The notes: generated from the letters alone by a model not told the origin. DNA of 17,894 nucleotides from Deltaproteobacteria bacterium (GCA_030616835.1 JAUWWP010000018.1:1-17894), one strand, 5' to 3'; positions 5,884-13,858 are shown, numbered from the stretch's first letter. A program made the numbers and translations.

Positions 5884-7968
5884 TTACTTCTCTTTGGTTT
5901 TACTGGCAGCAAAAATCTTTTCACTGAGATGAGGGGGGAGTTCTTCATAGCAAGACAATTTCATAGTAGCTATACCCTTTCCCTGAGTCATTGAACGGAG
6001 ATCCGGTTCATAGCGAAGGACCTCAACCATGGGGACCATGGCTTTAATGATCTGATTGCCTTCCTTTGGCTCAATTCCAATAACCTTACCGCGACGGCTG
6101 TTCAGGTCTCCGATAACATCCCCCATATATTCATCAGGGACGCAAATCTCCATTGACATAATTGGCTCCAACAGAACAGGATCCGCTTGACTGAATCCCT
6201 TCTTGAAGCTCAAAGCTCCTGCGATCTTAAAGGCCATATCTGATGAGTCTACCTCGTGAAAAGAACCGTCGTAGAGAGTGACCCTTAAATCGACTACGGG
6301 ATAGCCAGCCAGAATGCCTTCACTCATTGCTTCCCGAATACCTTTTTCAACTGCAGGAATGTACTGGCGGGGCATTGCTCCACCGGTAATTTTATTAACG
6401 AACTCAAAACCCTGACCCCGGGGAAGAGGTTCAATCTCAGTCCAGGCATCCCCATACTGTCCCCTTCCTCCAGACTGCTTCTTGTATTTTCCCTGGGCTT
6501 TGGCCCGAGAGCGGGTGGTTTCCTGGTAGGGGACTTTAGGTGTTTTTAATTCTACTTCAACTCCGAATTTTCTCTTGAGCCTCTCCGTAGTTACCTCCAG
6601 GTGACGTTGTCCCACTCCCGAGAGGATTATCTCCTTGGTTTGCTGCTCCCGCCGGAGCTTAAGAGTGGGGTCTTCCTCTTGGAGCTTGGCCAGGCTGGTG
6701 GTGATCTTCTCTTCATCCCCTTTACCTTTGGGCTTAATAGCGAAGGAGATTGCTGCGGGCGGAAAGGTAAGGGGGTCGAAAATTATGGGATCTTCTTCAT
6801 CGGAGAGGGTATCGCCGGTGGAGGTAGCGCGGAGCTTAGTTACGGCAGCGATGTCTCCGGTCACTGCCGGATTCATTGCCTCTTGCTGTTTCCCCACCAG
6901 TTGGAAGATTTGTCCTATCCTCTCCTTCACCTGCTTGGAGGAGTTGAAAAGATTAGAGTCAGAATTGAGCTCACCGGAATAAACCCGAAAGAGGGAAAGC
7001 CTTCCCGCATAAGGGTCAACAATGGTCTTGAAGACCAGAGCAGAGAAGGATTCCTGGGGATCAGGCCTGCGCTCCTTAACCTCATTGGTAGAAGGTTTCT
7101 TCCCCAGGACTGCGTCCCGATCCAGGGGAGAAGGCAGGAGGTTAATTATTGCTTCCAGCAGGGGCACCATCCCGATATTTTTTTCAGCGGAGCCGCAGCA
7201 GACCGGGATTATTTTTCGGGACAGTACTGCTTGGCGTAGGTAGGGATCAAGCTCCTTCCCTTTCAGCTCCTCTGCTTCAAGATATTTCTCTAAAAGCTCA
7301 TCATCGGTTTCGGCAATGGCCTCTGCCATCTTGTCGCGATAGTTCTCTACCTCAGCAGTCATCTCCGAGGGAATCTCCCCTTGCTGATATTTTCCTGACG
7401 CATTACTCTCGTAGACAAGGGCCTTTAGCTGGATTAAATCAATTATTCCCCTGAATGACTCGGCAGCTCCGATAGGTAGCTGCACAGGAGTGAACTTACG
7501 CCGTAGCTTTTTTTCCAGGTCTTCAAGAGTCTTGAAAAAATCAGCCCGTTCCCGGTCCATCTTGTTGATAAAGGCAATAAGGGGAGTTTTTGATTCTTCC
7601 GCATATTGCCAGACCTTCTCCACCTCTACCTTTAGCTCCGAGAGAGAGCTGAGAACCATTATTACCCCATCAATTGCCCGAATGCAATTTTTGGTATCGG
7701 TGAGAAAGTCCAAGAAGCCAGGGGTATCGATCAGATTGAACTTCTGCTTTTTCCAAGGAAAAGAGGCAATTGTTGAGTTGATACTGAGCTTGCCCCGGAT
7801 CTCCTCGGGTTCAAAATCGAAAAGGGAGCTTCCGGCATTGACCCTTCCCATGCGCTTGGTAGCCCCGGCATTGAAAAGGAGGGCTTCCGCAACCGAGGTC
7901 TTACCTGCTCCTGGGCCTCCAATAATCCCTACATTTCTTAGATCTTTGGTCTCAAAGACTTTCATCAT
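5884..7968 (-). CDS. fusA: Elongation factor G-like translational GTPase (EF-G paralogue)
   Basis: The 694-aa protein has the full five-domain EF-G layout: P-loop GGPGAGKT (17-24), DTPGF (81-85), NKMD (135-138), a domain II with SALVFKTIVDPYAGRLSLFRVYSG, domain IV with GRGQYGDAWTEIEP and a C-terminal EPIMSMEICVPDEYMGDVIGDLNSRRG. It lacks features of canonical EF-G: GHIDAGKT is replaced by GGPGAGKT, RGITI by RGKLSI, and the catalytic His after DTPG by Phe85. These traits mark the EF-G-like (EF-G2/FusA2) group, whose role is not agreed on; some members bind ribosomes with weak or no translocation activity. The start could be either Met of MMK. It lies 44 bp after coaX. Confidence 0.9.
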   Translation of the reverse strand: MMKVFETKDLRNVGIIGGPGAGKTSVAEALLFNAGATKRMGRVNAGSSLFDFEPEEIRGKLSINSTIASFPWKKQKFNLIDTPGFLDFLTDTKNCIRAIDGVIMVLSSLSELKVEVEKVWQYAEESKTPLIAFINKMDRERADFFKTLEDLEKKLRRKFTPVQLPIGAAESFRGIIDLIQLKALVYESNASGKYQQGEIPSEMTAEVENYRDKMAEAIAETDDELLEKYLEAEELKGKELDPYLRQAVLSRKIIPVCCGSAEKNIGMVPLLEAIINLLPSPLDRDAVLGKKPSTNEVKERRPDPQESFSALVFKTIVDPYAGRLSLFRVYSGELNSDSNLFNSSKQVKERIGQIFQLVGKQQEAMNPAVTGDIAAVTKLRATSTGDTLSDEEDPIIFDPLTFPPAAISFAIKPKGKGDEEKITTSLAKLQEEDPTLKLRREQQTKEIILSGVGQRHLEVTTERLKRKFGVEVELKTPKVPYQETTRSRAKAQGKYKKQSGGRGQYGDAWTEIEPLPRGQGFEFVNKITGGAMPRQYIPAVEKGIREAMSEGILAGYPVVDLRVTLYDGSFHEVDSSDMAFKIAGALSFKKGFSQADPVLLEPIMSMEICVPDEYMGDVIGDLNSRRGKVIGIEPKEGNQIIKAMVPMVEVLRYEPDLRSMTQGKGIATMKLSCYEELPPHLSEKIFAASKTKEK

Positions 7969-8012
7969 CTTAATTAATAATATATTATTTCATTATAAAA
8001 AGTCAAGGGAAA

Positions 8013-8906
8013 TCAAATCGGAGTTTCCGCGTCGGTCAAGAGTTCCCTATCCTGGAACGACCAAATCCCAATGACAAAATCCCAATAATCAATCAATATT
8101 TTGCGTTTTGCATTTTGCATTTTGCAATTCGCCTCTGGCGGATCAGAATTCCTCTCGAATATGATCCGCAATCCTTCCAGGGTTAAAAACTCATCTATTT
8201 CGTCAACGATCCGAGAATCTTGGGCTACAAGCTTTGCCAGTCCTCCGGTAGCCACCACCTTGGGGTTAGAATTGACCTCCTTCTTGATCCGATTGATGAT
8301 GCCTTCGATCAACCCCATATAACCATAAATAATTCCTGCCTGCATACTTTGAATGGTATTCTTTCCAATTACGCTCTTGGGCCTAATCAGCTCAACCCGA
8401 GGAAGCTTGGAGGCTGACTGAAAGAGAGCCTCACTGGAGATCAGTAGCCCAGGGGCAATGCTCCCTCCCATATACTCTCCCTGGGCAGATATGTAGTCAA
8501 AGGTAGTGGCAGTCCCGAAGTCGACGATAATAAGGCTGGTCTTATATTTTTCATAGGCACCTACTGCATTAACTATCCGATCAGCCCCCACTTCTCGAGG
8601 GTTATCCACCTGAATGCGGATCCCGGTCTTGATCCCGGGACCAACCACCAAGGGTCTGATATGAAAATATTTTTTCCCCATTTCTTCCAGGGTAATTAAC
8701 ATAGTGGGCACTACACAGGAAATAATAAGATTTTTGACTTTCTGGGTAGAGATTTTCTTAAAGCGAAACAGGTCCTTTATCAGGATAAAGTACTCGTCAG
8801 GAGTCTTTTCCTTATCGGTTGATAGGCGCCAGTTCTCCACCAGCTTTGTGCCCTCATACACGCCCAGAACAGTAGTAGTGTTACCGACATCGATAGCGAA
8901 GAGCAT
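8013..8906 (-). CDS. coaX: Type III pantothenate kinase (CoaX) with repeat-derived C-terminal extension
   Basis: CoaX phosphorylates pantothenate in the first step of CoA synthesis. The ASKHA-fold motifs are all present: DVGNTTTVLG (6-15), VVGPGIKTG (87-95), PREVGADRIVNAVGAY (103-118), VDFGTATTFD (128-137), GGSIAPG (147-153) and VATGGLAKL (218-226). D129 is the expected catalytic base. The family is normally about 255-260 aa and ends near FLTLEGLRIIFERN (240-253). Here 44 more residues follow, encoded by dispersed repeat DNA with a 7-bp tandem repeat, so the tail is likely acquired. The gene starts 4 bp after birA, with GAGGG upstream of the ATG. Confidence 0.95.
   Translation of the reverse strand: MLFAIDVGNTTTVLGVYEGTKLVENWRLSTDKEKTPDEYFILIKDLFRFKKISTQKVKNLIISCVVPTMLITLEEMGKKYFHIRPLVVGPGIKTGIRIQVDNPREVGADRIVNAVGAYEKYKTSLIIVDFGTATTFDYISAQGEYMGGSIAPGLLISSEALFQSASKLPRVELIRPKSVIGKNTIQSMQAGIIYGYMGLIEGIINRIKKEVNSNPKVVATGGLAKLVAQDSRIVDEIDEFLTLEGLRIIFERNSDPPEANCKMQNAKRKILIDYWDFVIGIWSFQDRELLTDAETPI
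8016..8144. repeat. Dispersed repeat forming the 3' end of coaX
   Basis: The segment contains CGCCTCTGGCGGAT (8131-8144), the same palindrome type seen at 9388-9404 and 17628-17644. It also contains four 7-bp units TTTTGC(G/A) (8099-8126) and TGACAAAATCC, a motif also present at 11000-11010 and 11025-11035. On the minus strand it encodes the non-CoaX tail beginning DPPEANCKMQNAK. Confidence 0.65.
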
Positions 8907-8910
8907 CTTC

Positions 8911-9849
8911 TTAAACCCTCAAGGTTACATTCCCCGTCATGATCCTCTCCACCCGACCATTGGAGAGGCGGAGCAGGAGGGCCCCCTTTTCGTCAATGCC
9001 CTGAACCTCTCCTGAGGTAATCTTTTCAAAGGAAGAAATCTGAACCAATTTTCCCTGGAGCAGGGATAGCTTGGTATATTCGTTGCCGATCCCACTGAAT
9101 CCTTTAGCCATCCATAAATTATAATATCTTTCAATCTCTTGATAAAGGCATCTGGTGAATTGAGTGAGCGAAATATTCCCTCCGGCTTCTTCCCTGAGCG
9201 AGGTAATTGAGCTCAGAAGCTCTCGGGGAAAGAGTTTTAAGGGAGCGTTGATGTTGACTCCGATCCCTAAAATAATAAAATTAAGGGTACTGCCTTCGCA
9301 GTCCATCTCAGTAAGGATGCCCGCCACCTTTTTGCCGTGGATTAAGATATCATTGGGCCATTTGATCCCAACGTTTACCCCGTTAGCGATCCACCTCTGG
9401 CGGATTTGTCTCTGGGATGAACCCCGTAAAACCCTTGCCCCGATGTCCATCGGGGTGAATCTCTTACGGGGTGAGCTTCTAACGGGGTTTGCCCCTATGG
9501 TTTTGGCAATGGCTTTGGCAGTGGCCACCGCTGCCATCAGGGTTACTTGAGGGGCTGATGAGGAGGAGATTTGCGGCCTTAAGATGATCGAGGTGTAGAG
9601 ATTTCCTGGAGGAGACTGCCAGGACCTTCCCATTCTCCCCTTCCCTTTGCTCTGAGAGTCAGCGATCACTACCGTTCCCTCATTAGCTCCCAGCTCAGCT
9701 AATTTGCGGGCAGCAATGTTGGTTGAATCAATCCGCACAAAGAAATGAATCTGCTTCCCAACGAATCTGGTATTAAGTCCTCGTTTGATCTCACCAGGGA
9801 TTGGCAGCTCCGGGGAGGGGAATAGTTTCTTGCCGGCATATACTTTCAA
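8911..9849 (-). CDS. birA: Biotin--[acetyl-CoA-carboxylase] ligase, catalytic form without HTH, with an in-frame insertion
   Basis: The enzyme makes biotinyl-AMP and biotinylates carrier proteins. Visible motifs: RIDSTN (39-44), EGTVVIADSQSKGKGRMGRSW (57-77), SPPGNLYTSIILRP (79-92), GIKWPNDILI (161-170), KKVAGILTE (173-181) and LGIGVNIN (194-201). A C-terminal SH3-like domain (265-312) follows. The first 36 residues (ELPIPGEIKRGLNTRFVGKQI) look like the linker that normally follows the N-terminal winged helix, which is missing, so this form should not repress transcription. Residues 122-156 match no part of BirA and are encoded by a 105-nt palindromic element placed just before KWPND. Removing them leaves a normal-looking ...AKTIGAN-GVNVGIKWPND. 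It overlaps the PUR gene by ATGA. Confidence 0.93.
   Translation of the reverse strand: MKVYAGKKLFPSPELPIPGEIKRGLNTRFVGKQIHFFVRIDSTNIAARKLAELGANEGTVVIADSQSKGKGRMGRSWQSPPGNLYTSIILRPQISSSSAPQVTLMAAVATAKAIAKTIGANPVRSSPRKRFTPMDIGARVLRGSSQRQIRQRWIANGVNVGIKWPNDILIHGKKVAGILTEMDCEGSTLNFIILGIGVNINAPLKLFPRELLSSITSLREEAGGNISLTQFTRCLYQEIERYYNLWMAKGFSGIGNEYTKLSLLQGKLVQISSFEKITSGEVQGIDEKGALLLRLSNGRVERIMTGNVTLRV
9377..9488. repeat. In-frame nested palindromic element inside birA
   Basis: Three nested perfect inverted repeats are visible: ACCCCGTTAG (9377-9386) with CTAACGGGGT (9479-9488); TTACGGGGT (9464-9472) with ACCCCGTAA (9421-9429); and the centre CCCCGATGTCCATCGGGG (9438-9455). An extra imperfect hairpin, ATCCACCTCTGGCGGAT, lies at 9388-9404. 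The element adds 105 nt (35 codons) without a stop in the birA frame, and the flanking codons read Ala-Asn on both sides. The central palindrome and flanks recur, identical over 23 bp, in the intergenic region at 16960-16982. Confidence 0.8.
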
Positions 9850-10049
9850 ACTAAGTTCTGTGATTCTATTATTTCATTGATCATATTCCGGAACTCCACA
9901 ACACCGCTGTCGGGAATGATGATGAAGTCTTTATTACTCCCGACCTTTTCTGTAATCTTTAAATATACTCCATTAGGGTTCGATTTCAAATCGAAGAAGA
10001 ACATTTTATTCTTTATCGGGAGTTTCTTGCTGAGAATTTCTTCATCCAT
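9846..10049 (-). CDS. Small PUR-repeat (Pur-alpha-like) nucleic-acid-binding protein
   Basis: The 67-aa protein reads ILSKKLPIKNKMFFFDLK (5-22), NPNGVYLKITEK (24-35), then IIIPDSGVVEFRNMINEII (43-61). This follows the PUR-repeat pattern seen in Pur-alpha (SK-x-IxNKRFYLDVKxN-xGRFLKIxE ... EFRDxL), with four strands and one helix. Known PUR proteins bind single-stranded DNA or RNA, and short bacterial forms such as the Borrelia one dimerise to build the full fold. A strong ribosome-binding site (AAGGAGGT) lies 5-6 nt before the ATG, and the stop overlaps the birA start (ATGA), so the gene is real and coupled. The target here is unknown. Confidence 0.78.
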   Translation of the reverse strand: MDEEILSKKLPIKNKMFFFDLKSNPNGVYLKITEKVGSNKDFIIIPDSGVVEFRNMINEIIESQNLV

Positions 10050-10054
10050 TTCTT

Positions 10055-10062
10055 ACCTCCTT
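10055..10062 (-). promoter_or_regulatory. Strong Shine-Dalgarno of the PUR-repeat gene
   Basis: The minus strand reads AAGGAGGT ahead of the ATG at 10049. It is the best ribosome-binding site in the cofactor gene run, which suggests high translation of the PUR protein and, through the ATGA overlap, of birA. Confidence 0.7.
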
Positions 10063-10088
10063 TTTTTATCCGCCACATGCGGATTAGC

Positions 10089-10925
10089 TTATACCTCTGT
10101 AAGCTCCATACTTATATCTACTGCCCGAGCTGAGTGGGTTAGGGCTCCGATGGAGATGAAATCTACACCGGCTCTGGCTATTTCCCCAACATTTTTTAAG
10201 GTTACCCCTCCCGAAGCTTCGATGGATGCCCGTTTATCAATGAGTTTGACCGCAGCTTCGATGGAGTCCAGACTCATGTTGTCGAGCATTATTATCTCGG
10301 CTCCGGCTTCCACTGCCTCTTCAACTTCCTCCAGGCTTTTAACCTCGACTTCTATCCTTAGGGTGGGAGGAATATTGCTTTTTGCCCTTTGCATGGCCTG
10401 GGTAATTCCCCCGCAAGCCCGGATGTGGTTATCCTTGATCAGCAATCCATCAGAGAGGCAGAAGCGATGGTTGCTCCCTCCCCCAACTCTGACTGCGTAT
10501 TTTTCCAGAGTTCGCAGCCCCGGGGTAGTTTTCCGGGTATCGAGGATCTTGATTTTATAGTCCTTGACCGCATCCACGAACCTGCGGGTAAGGGTAGCTA
10601 TCCCGGAAAGATGTTGAAGGAAGTTCAAAGCCACCCGTTCACCAGTTAAGAGGTCGGTTAGCTTTCCCCTGAGGGTAGCGATGGTTTTCGTGGCTGAAAT
10701 CCGCTCGCCATCCTCAAAACACCTCTCGAAAGTCACCTCCGGATTCAAGGTATGAAAGACCAGAGCGGCAACATCAATGCCTCCTAAGATAAACTCTTCC
10801 TTAGCAATTATTTGAGCTTTGCCGGTGGCCTGGACAGGGATAAGGCACCGGCAGGTAATGTCACCCTGGCAGAGATCCTCTTCAAGATCGAATTTAACCA
10901 GAGAGCTAATTTGAAACATACCCAT
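10089..10925 (-). CDS. nadC: Quinolinate phosphoribosyltransferase (nicotinate-nucleotide pyrophosphorylase)
   Basis: NadC converts quinolinate and PRPP to nicotinate mononucleotide in de novo NAD synthesis. The 278-aa protein has the full set of motifs: EDLCQGDITC (16-25), LNFLQHLSGIAT (100-111), DTRKTTPGLR (129-138), EKYAVRVGGGSNHR (141-154), LIKDNH (162-167), EVEV (192-195), MLDNM (213-217) and EASGGVTLKNV (236-246). Length matches the family. Two starts are possible, Met1 or Met3; AAGAGGG sits only about 3 nt from the first ATG but about 8 nt from the second, which favours Met3. It is the first gene of the close-packed minus-strand run, with 39 bp before the PUR gene. nadA and nadB are not in the window. 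Confidence 0.96.
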   Translation of the reverse strand: MGMFQISSLVKFDLEEDLCQGDITCRCLIPVQATGKAQIIAKEEFILGGIDVAALVFHTLNPEVTFERCFEDGERISATKTIATLRGKLTDLLTGERVALNFLQHLSGIATLTRRFVDAVKDYKIKILDTRKTTPGLRTLEKYAVRVGGGSNHRFCLSDGLLIKDNHIRACGGITQAMQRAKSNIPPTLRIEVEVKSLEEVEEAVEAGAEIIMLDNMSLDSIEAAVKLIDKRASIEASGGVTLKNVGEIARAGVDFISIGALTHSARAVDISMELTEV

Positions 10926-10995
10926 GACCCTCTTACTATATTATGGCTAGTTTCCTTTCAATTGGCTCATCCCGGATTGTTGTGGGTAAAAAATC

Positions 10996-11105
10996 AAAAT
11001 GACAAAATCCAAATGACAAATGAATGACAAAATCCAAATATCAAAACTTATTTGTCATTTGAACTTTGGGTTTCATTTGAACTTTGAGCTTTGGCATTTG
11101 ACATT
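10996..11105. repeat. AT-rich repeat mosaic between valS and nadC
   Basis: The 10926-11146 gap holds short direct repeats (TGACAAAATCCAAAT twice in 11000-11039), a perfect 11-bp inverted repeat AAATGACAAAT (11011-11021) with ATTTGTCATTT (11050-11060), and the second copy (11075-11105) of the TTTGA-rich repeat found at 2558-2588. No small gene or clean promoter could be supported. A promoter for nadC is expected near 10930-10990 but its boxes are poor. Confidence 0.65.
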
Positions 11106-11146
11106 AGATCTTCTTCCTCTGCCAATGACAATTTTGTGGATGAATT

Positions 11147-13858
11147 CTATCTATCCACTATATTCCGTGAAGAGCCTTTTAATTCTTCCATCTTTTTCAA
11201 ACTCATCCCAAGTCTTTCCTGCTTTTCCTTCAACTCTTTAGCCTTTTCCTCCTCCTTTTTAATTATTTCCCGAGGGGCCTTCTGGAGAAAGTCATCATTA
11301 GAGAGTTTTTTGCTTACCAGTTTTAAGTTCTGACCAATTTTGTCCAGCTCTTTATTCAGTCTCTTTTTTTCGCCCCCCAGGTCAATCATTCCTTTTAAGG
11401 GGATATGAATCTCTATATCTTTGACTACCTGAGTTGCGGCCGCTACCGGTTTTTCATTCTCAGAGGCGAAGGTCAAACTGTCCAGCCGGGCTAAATTAAT
11501 AATATAACTTTGAGTGTGTTTTAGCAAATCACGGGTCTGAGGGTCGACTACGTTCAGGATTGCCGGAACCTTCCGGGAGGGGGGGATGTTATTTTCTGAG
11601 CGAATATTGCGAATGGCAGTAACGACATCCATAACTAACTCCATCTCCGCGATTGCCTGGATATCGATCTGCCTTTCGTTACTCTCGGGATAAGGGGAGA
11701 GCATAATGCTCGACTGATGGATCGGGAGCTTCTGCCAGAGTTCTTCGGTAATGAAGGGCATAAAGGGGTGAAGAAGCCTTAATATACGGCTGAGGGTGAA
11801 AAATAAGGTTTGGCGAGCAGGCTCCCTTGTCCGGGGCTCCGCCTGTATGCTCAATGCAGGCTTGATCAGTTCCAGATACCAATCGCAGAATTCGTGCCAG
11901 ATAAACTGGTAAAGGCAATCCGCAGCTTCATTGAATTTGTACTGGTCAAGTGCACTGCGCACCGTGCCAATGGTTTGATTGAGCCGAGTGATTATCCATC
12001 GGTCAGGCAGGGAAACAGGTGAAGCAGAAGATTGAAATTCCTTTACTTCATTTTCTTCAGATAAGTTCACCAGAGCAAAGCGGAAGGCATTCCAGATCTT
12101 GTTCGCGAAGTTACGGTAGCCGGCAATTCTTTCCTCCGAGAGGCAGATGTCCCTTCCCTGGGCAGCGAAGGCCGCCAAAGTGAAGCGGAGGGCATCGGTG
12201 CCATATTTGTCCATGATCAAGAGAGGATCGATAATGTTCCCTTTTGATTTGCTCATCTTTTGCCCTTCGATGTCTCGAACCAGGGCGTGGATGTAAACAT
12301 CGCGGAAGGGAACTTCACTCATAAATTTAAGCCCCATCATCATCATCCGGGCTACCCAGAAAAAAAGAATATCAAAGCCAGTAACCAGAACCGAGGTGGG
12401 ATAAAAAGCTTTAAGCTCCTTAGTCTTCTCGGGCCACCCCATAGTGGAGAAAGGCCAGAGTGCCGAGGAAAACCAGGTATCCAGGACATCGGTCTCCTGA
12501 TTCAAATCCGGGCTCTGACAGCTTGAGCAACTGGTAGGATCCTCTCGGCTTACGGTAATCTGTCCGCATCGCTGGCAGTGCCAGGCAGGGATGCGGTGCC
12601 CCCACCAGATCTGGCGGGAGATACACCAGTCACGAATATTGTCCATCCAACTAAAGTAGGAGTTCTCCCATGATTTGGGAATTATCCTGGTTTTGCCCTT
12701 TTTTACTGCTTCAATGGCCGGCTGTGCCAGCGGCCGCACTTTGAGGAACCACTGTTTTGACACCAGGGGTTCAATCACTGTCCGGCAGCGATAACAATAC
12801 CCAATGGTATGCTGATAGTCCTTTACATTTTTTAGGACCTTAGCCTTTTTTAGATCCTGAAGGAGTCTCTGCCGACAATCGTAGCGATCAAGGCCCTGGT
12901 AAGACCCGGGATTCTCGTTCATTCGACCTTTTTCATCGATTACCTGAATAAGCTCCAGATTGTGCTTGAGCCCTATTTCAAAATCGTTGAAGTCATGAGC
13001 CGGGGTAATCTTGACTACCCCGGAGCCAAAGCTCTGATCAACATATTCATCGGAGATAATGGGAATCTCCCTCTCCATAATGGGCAGCAGCACTTTTCCG
13101 TCCACCAGATGCTGATAGCGCTTATCCTCAGGGTGGACTGCAACCGCGGTATCTCCCAGCATCGTTTCCGGGCGGGTAGTAGCCACAATAATCCAGTTCT
13201 TAGCACCTTTGGGCAAGGCCTTATGCTTTCTGATAACCGGATAGGTAAGGTAATAGAGTTTCCCCTTGCACTCTTCGTGCTCAACTTCCAGATCGGAAAG
13301 GGCGGTGCGGCAGCGGGGGCACCAGTTAATGATATAATCATCCCGATAGATAAGCCCCTGTTCATAAAGGGAGACAAAGACTTCTCTCACCGCTCGGGAA
13401 AGGCCCTCATCCATGGTGAATCTTTCTCGCTGCCAGTCACAGGACGAGCCCAGCCTCTTCAGTTGGTTTACAATAGTTCTTCCTGATTCCTCCCGCCATT
13501 TCCACACCCTTTCGATAAACTTTCCCCTCCCAAGCCTCTGGCGATTGATGCCTTCCTTTGCTAATTGTTTTTCCACCACATTCTGAGTAGCAATACCAGC
13601 ATGGTCGGTACCAGGCATCCAGAGAGTGGTCAGTCCATTCATTCTTTTATAGCGTACCAAAATGTCCTGAAGAGTATTATTGAGGGCGTGTCCCATATGG
13701 AGAGAGCCGGTGATATTGGGAGGAGGGATAACTATGGAAAATGGTTCCTGGTTAGAATTTTCATCAGCGTGGAAGAAACCCTCCTTTTCCCAAAATTGAT
13801 ACCATTTCCCTTCCACCCGGGCCGGTTCATAGGTTTTCTCTAAAATGAGCTTTTCCAT
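11147..13858 (-). CDS. valS: Valyl-tRNA synthetase
   Basis: The 903-aa class I synthetase charges tRNA-Val and hydrolyses mis-made Thr products in its CP1 editing domain. The signature sequences are PPPNITGSLHMGHALNNTLQD (45-65, HIGH motif as HMGH), the editing-domain block WIIVATTRPETMLGDTAV (with the TTRPET loop), HDFNDFEIG, WCISRQIWWGHRIPAWHC and KMSKSKGN (534-541). Cys-rich knuckles (WCPRCRTAL; CQRCG...CSSC) look zinc-binding. An anticodon-binding domain and a C-terminal coiled coil (about 830-895, rich in K/E/L) follow. Size and domain order are standard. The ribosome-binding site is weak, and no T-box-like leader was seen in the 171 bp upstream. Confidence 0.98.
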   Translation of the reverse strand: MEKLILEKTYEPARVEGKWYQFWEKEGFFHADENSNQEPFSIVIPPPNITGSLHMGHALNNTLQDILVRYKRMNGLTTLWMPGTDHAGIATQNVVEKQLAKEGINRQRLGRGKFIERVWKWREESGRTIVNQLKRLGSSCDWQRERFTMDEGLSRAVREVFVSLYEQGLIYRDDYIINWCPRCRTALSDLEVEHEECKGKLYYLTYPVIRKHKALPKGAKNWIIVATTRPETMLGDTAVAVHPEDKRYQHLVDGKVLLPIMEREIPIISDEYVDQSFGSGVVKITPAHDFNDFEIGLKHNLELIQVIDEKGRMNENPGSYQGLDRYDCRQRLLQDLKKAKVLKNVKDYQHTIGYCYRCRTVIEPLVSKQWFLKVRPLAQPAIEAVKKGKTRIIPKSWENSYFSWMDNIRDWCISRQIWWGHRIPAWHCQRCGQITVSREDPTSCSSCQSPDLNQETDVLDTWFSSALWPFSTMGWPEKTKELKAFYPTSVLVTGFDILFFWVARMMMMGLKFMSEVPFRDVYIHALVRDIEGQKMSKSKGNIIDPLLIMDKYGTDALRFTLAAFAAQGRDICLSEERIAGYRNFANKIWNAFRFALVNLSEENEVKEFQSSASPVSLPDRWIITRLNQTIGTVRSALDQYKFNEAADCLYQFIWHEFCDWYLELIKPALSIQAEPRTREPARQTLFFTLSRILRLLHPFMPFITEELWQKLPIHQSSIMLSPYPESNERQIDIQAIAEMELVMDVVTAIRNIRSENNIPPSRKVPAILNVVDPQTRDLLKHTQSYIINLARLDSLTFASENEKPVAAATQVVKDIEIHIPLKGMIDLGGEKKRLNKELDKIGQNLKLVSKKLSNDDFLQKAPREIIKKEEEKAKELKEKQERLGMSLKKMEELKGSSRNIVDR

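Noticed and set aside
6601..7239. Long plus-strand open frame (212 codons) opposite the EF-G-like gene
   Set aside because: It is antisense to conserved EF-G domains, has low-complexity content and no ribosome-binding site.
9877..10560. Plus-strand open frame of 227 codons opposite nadC and the PUR gene
   Set aside because: The minus strand encodes the clear NadC motifs, and the plus frame has no family features.
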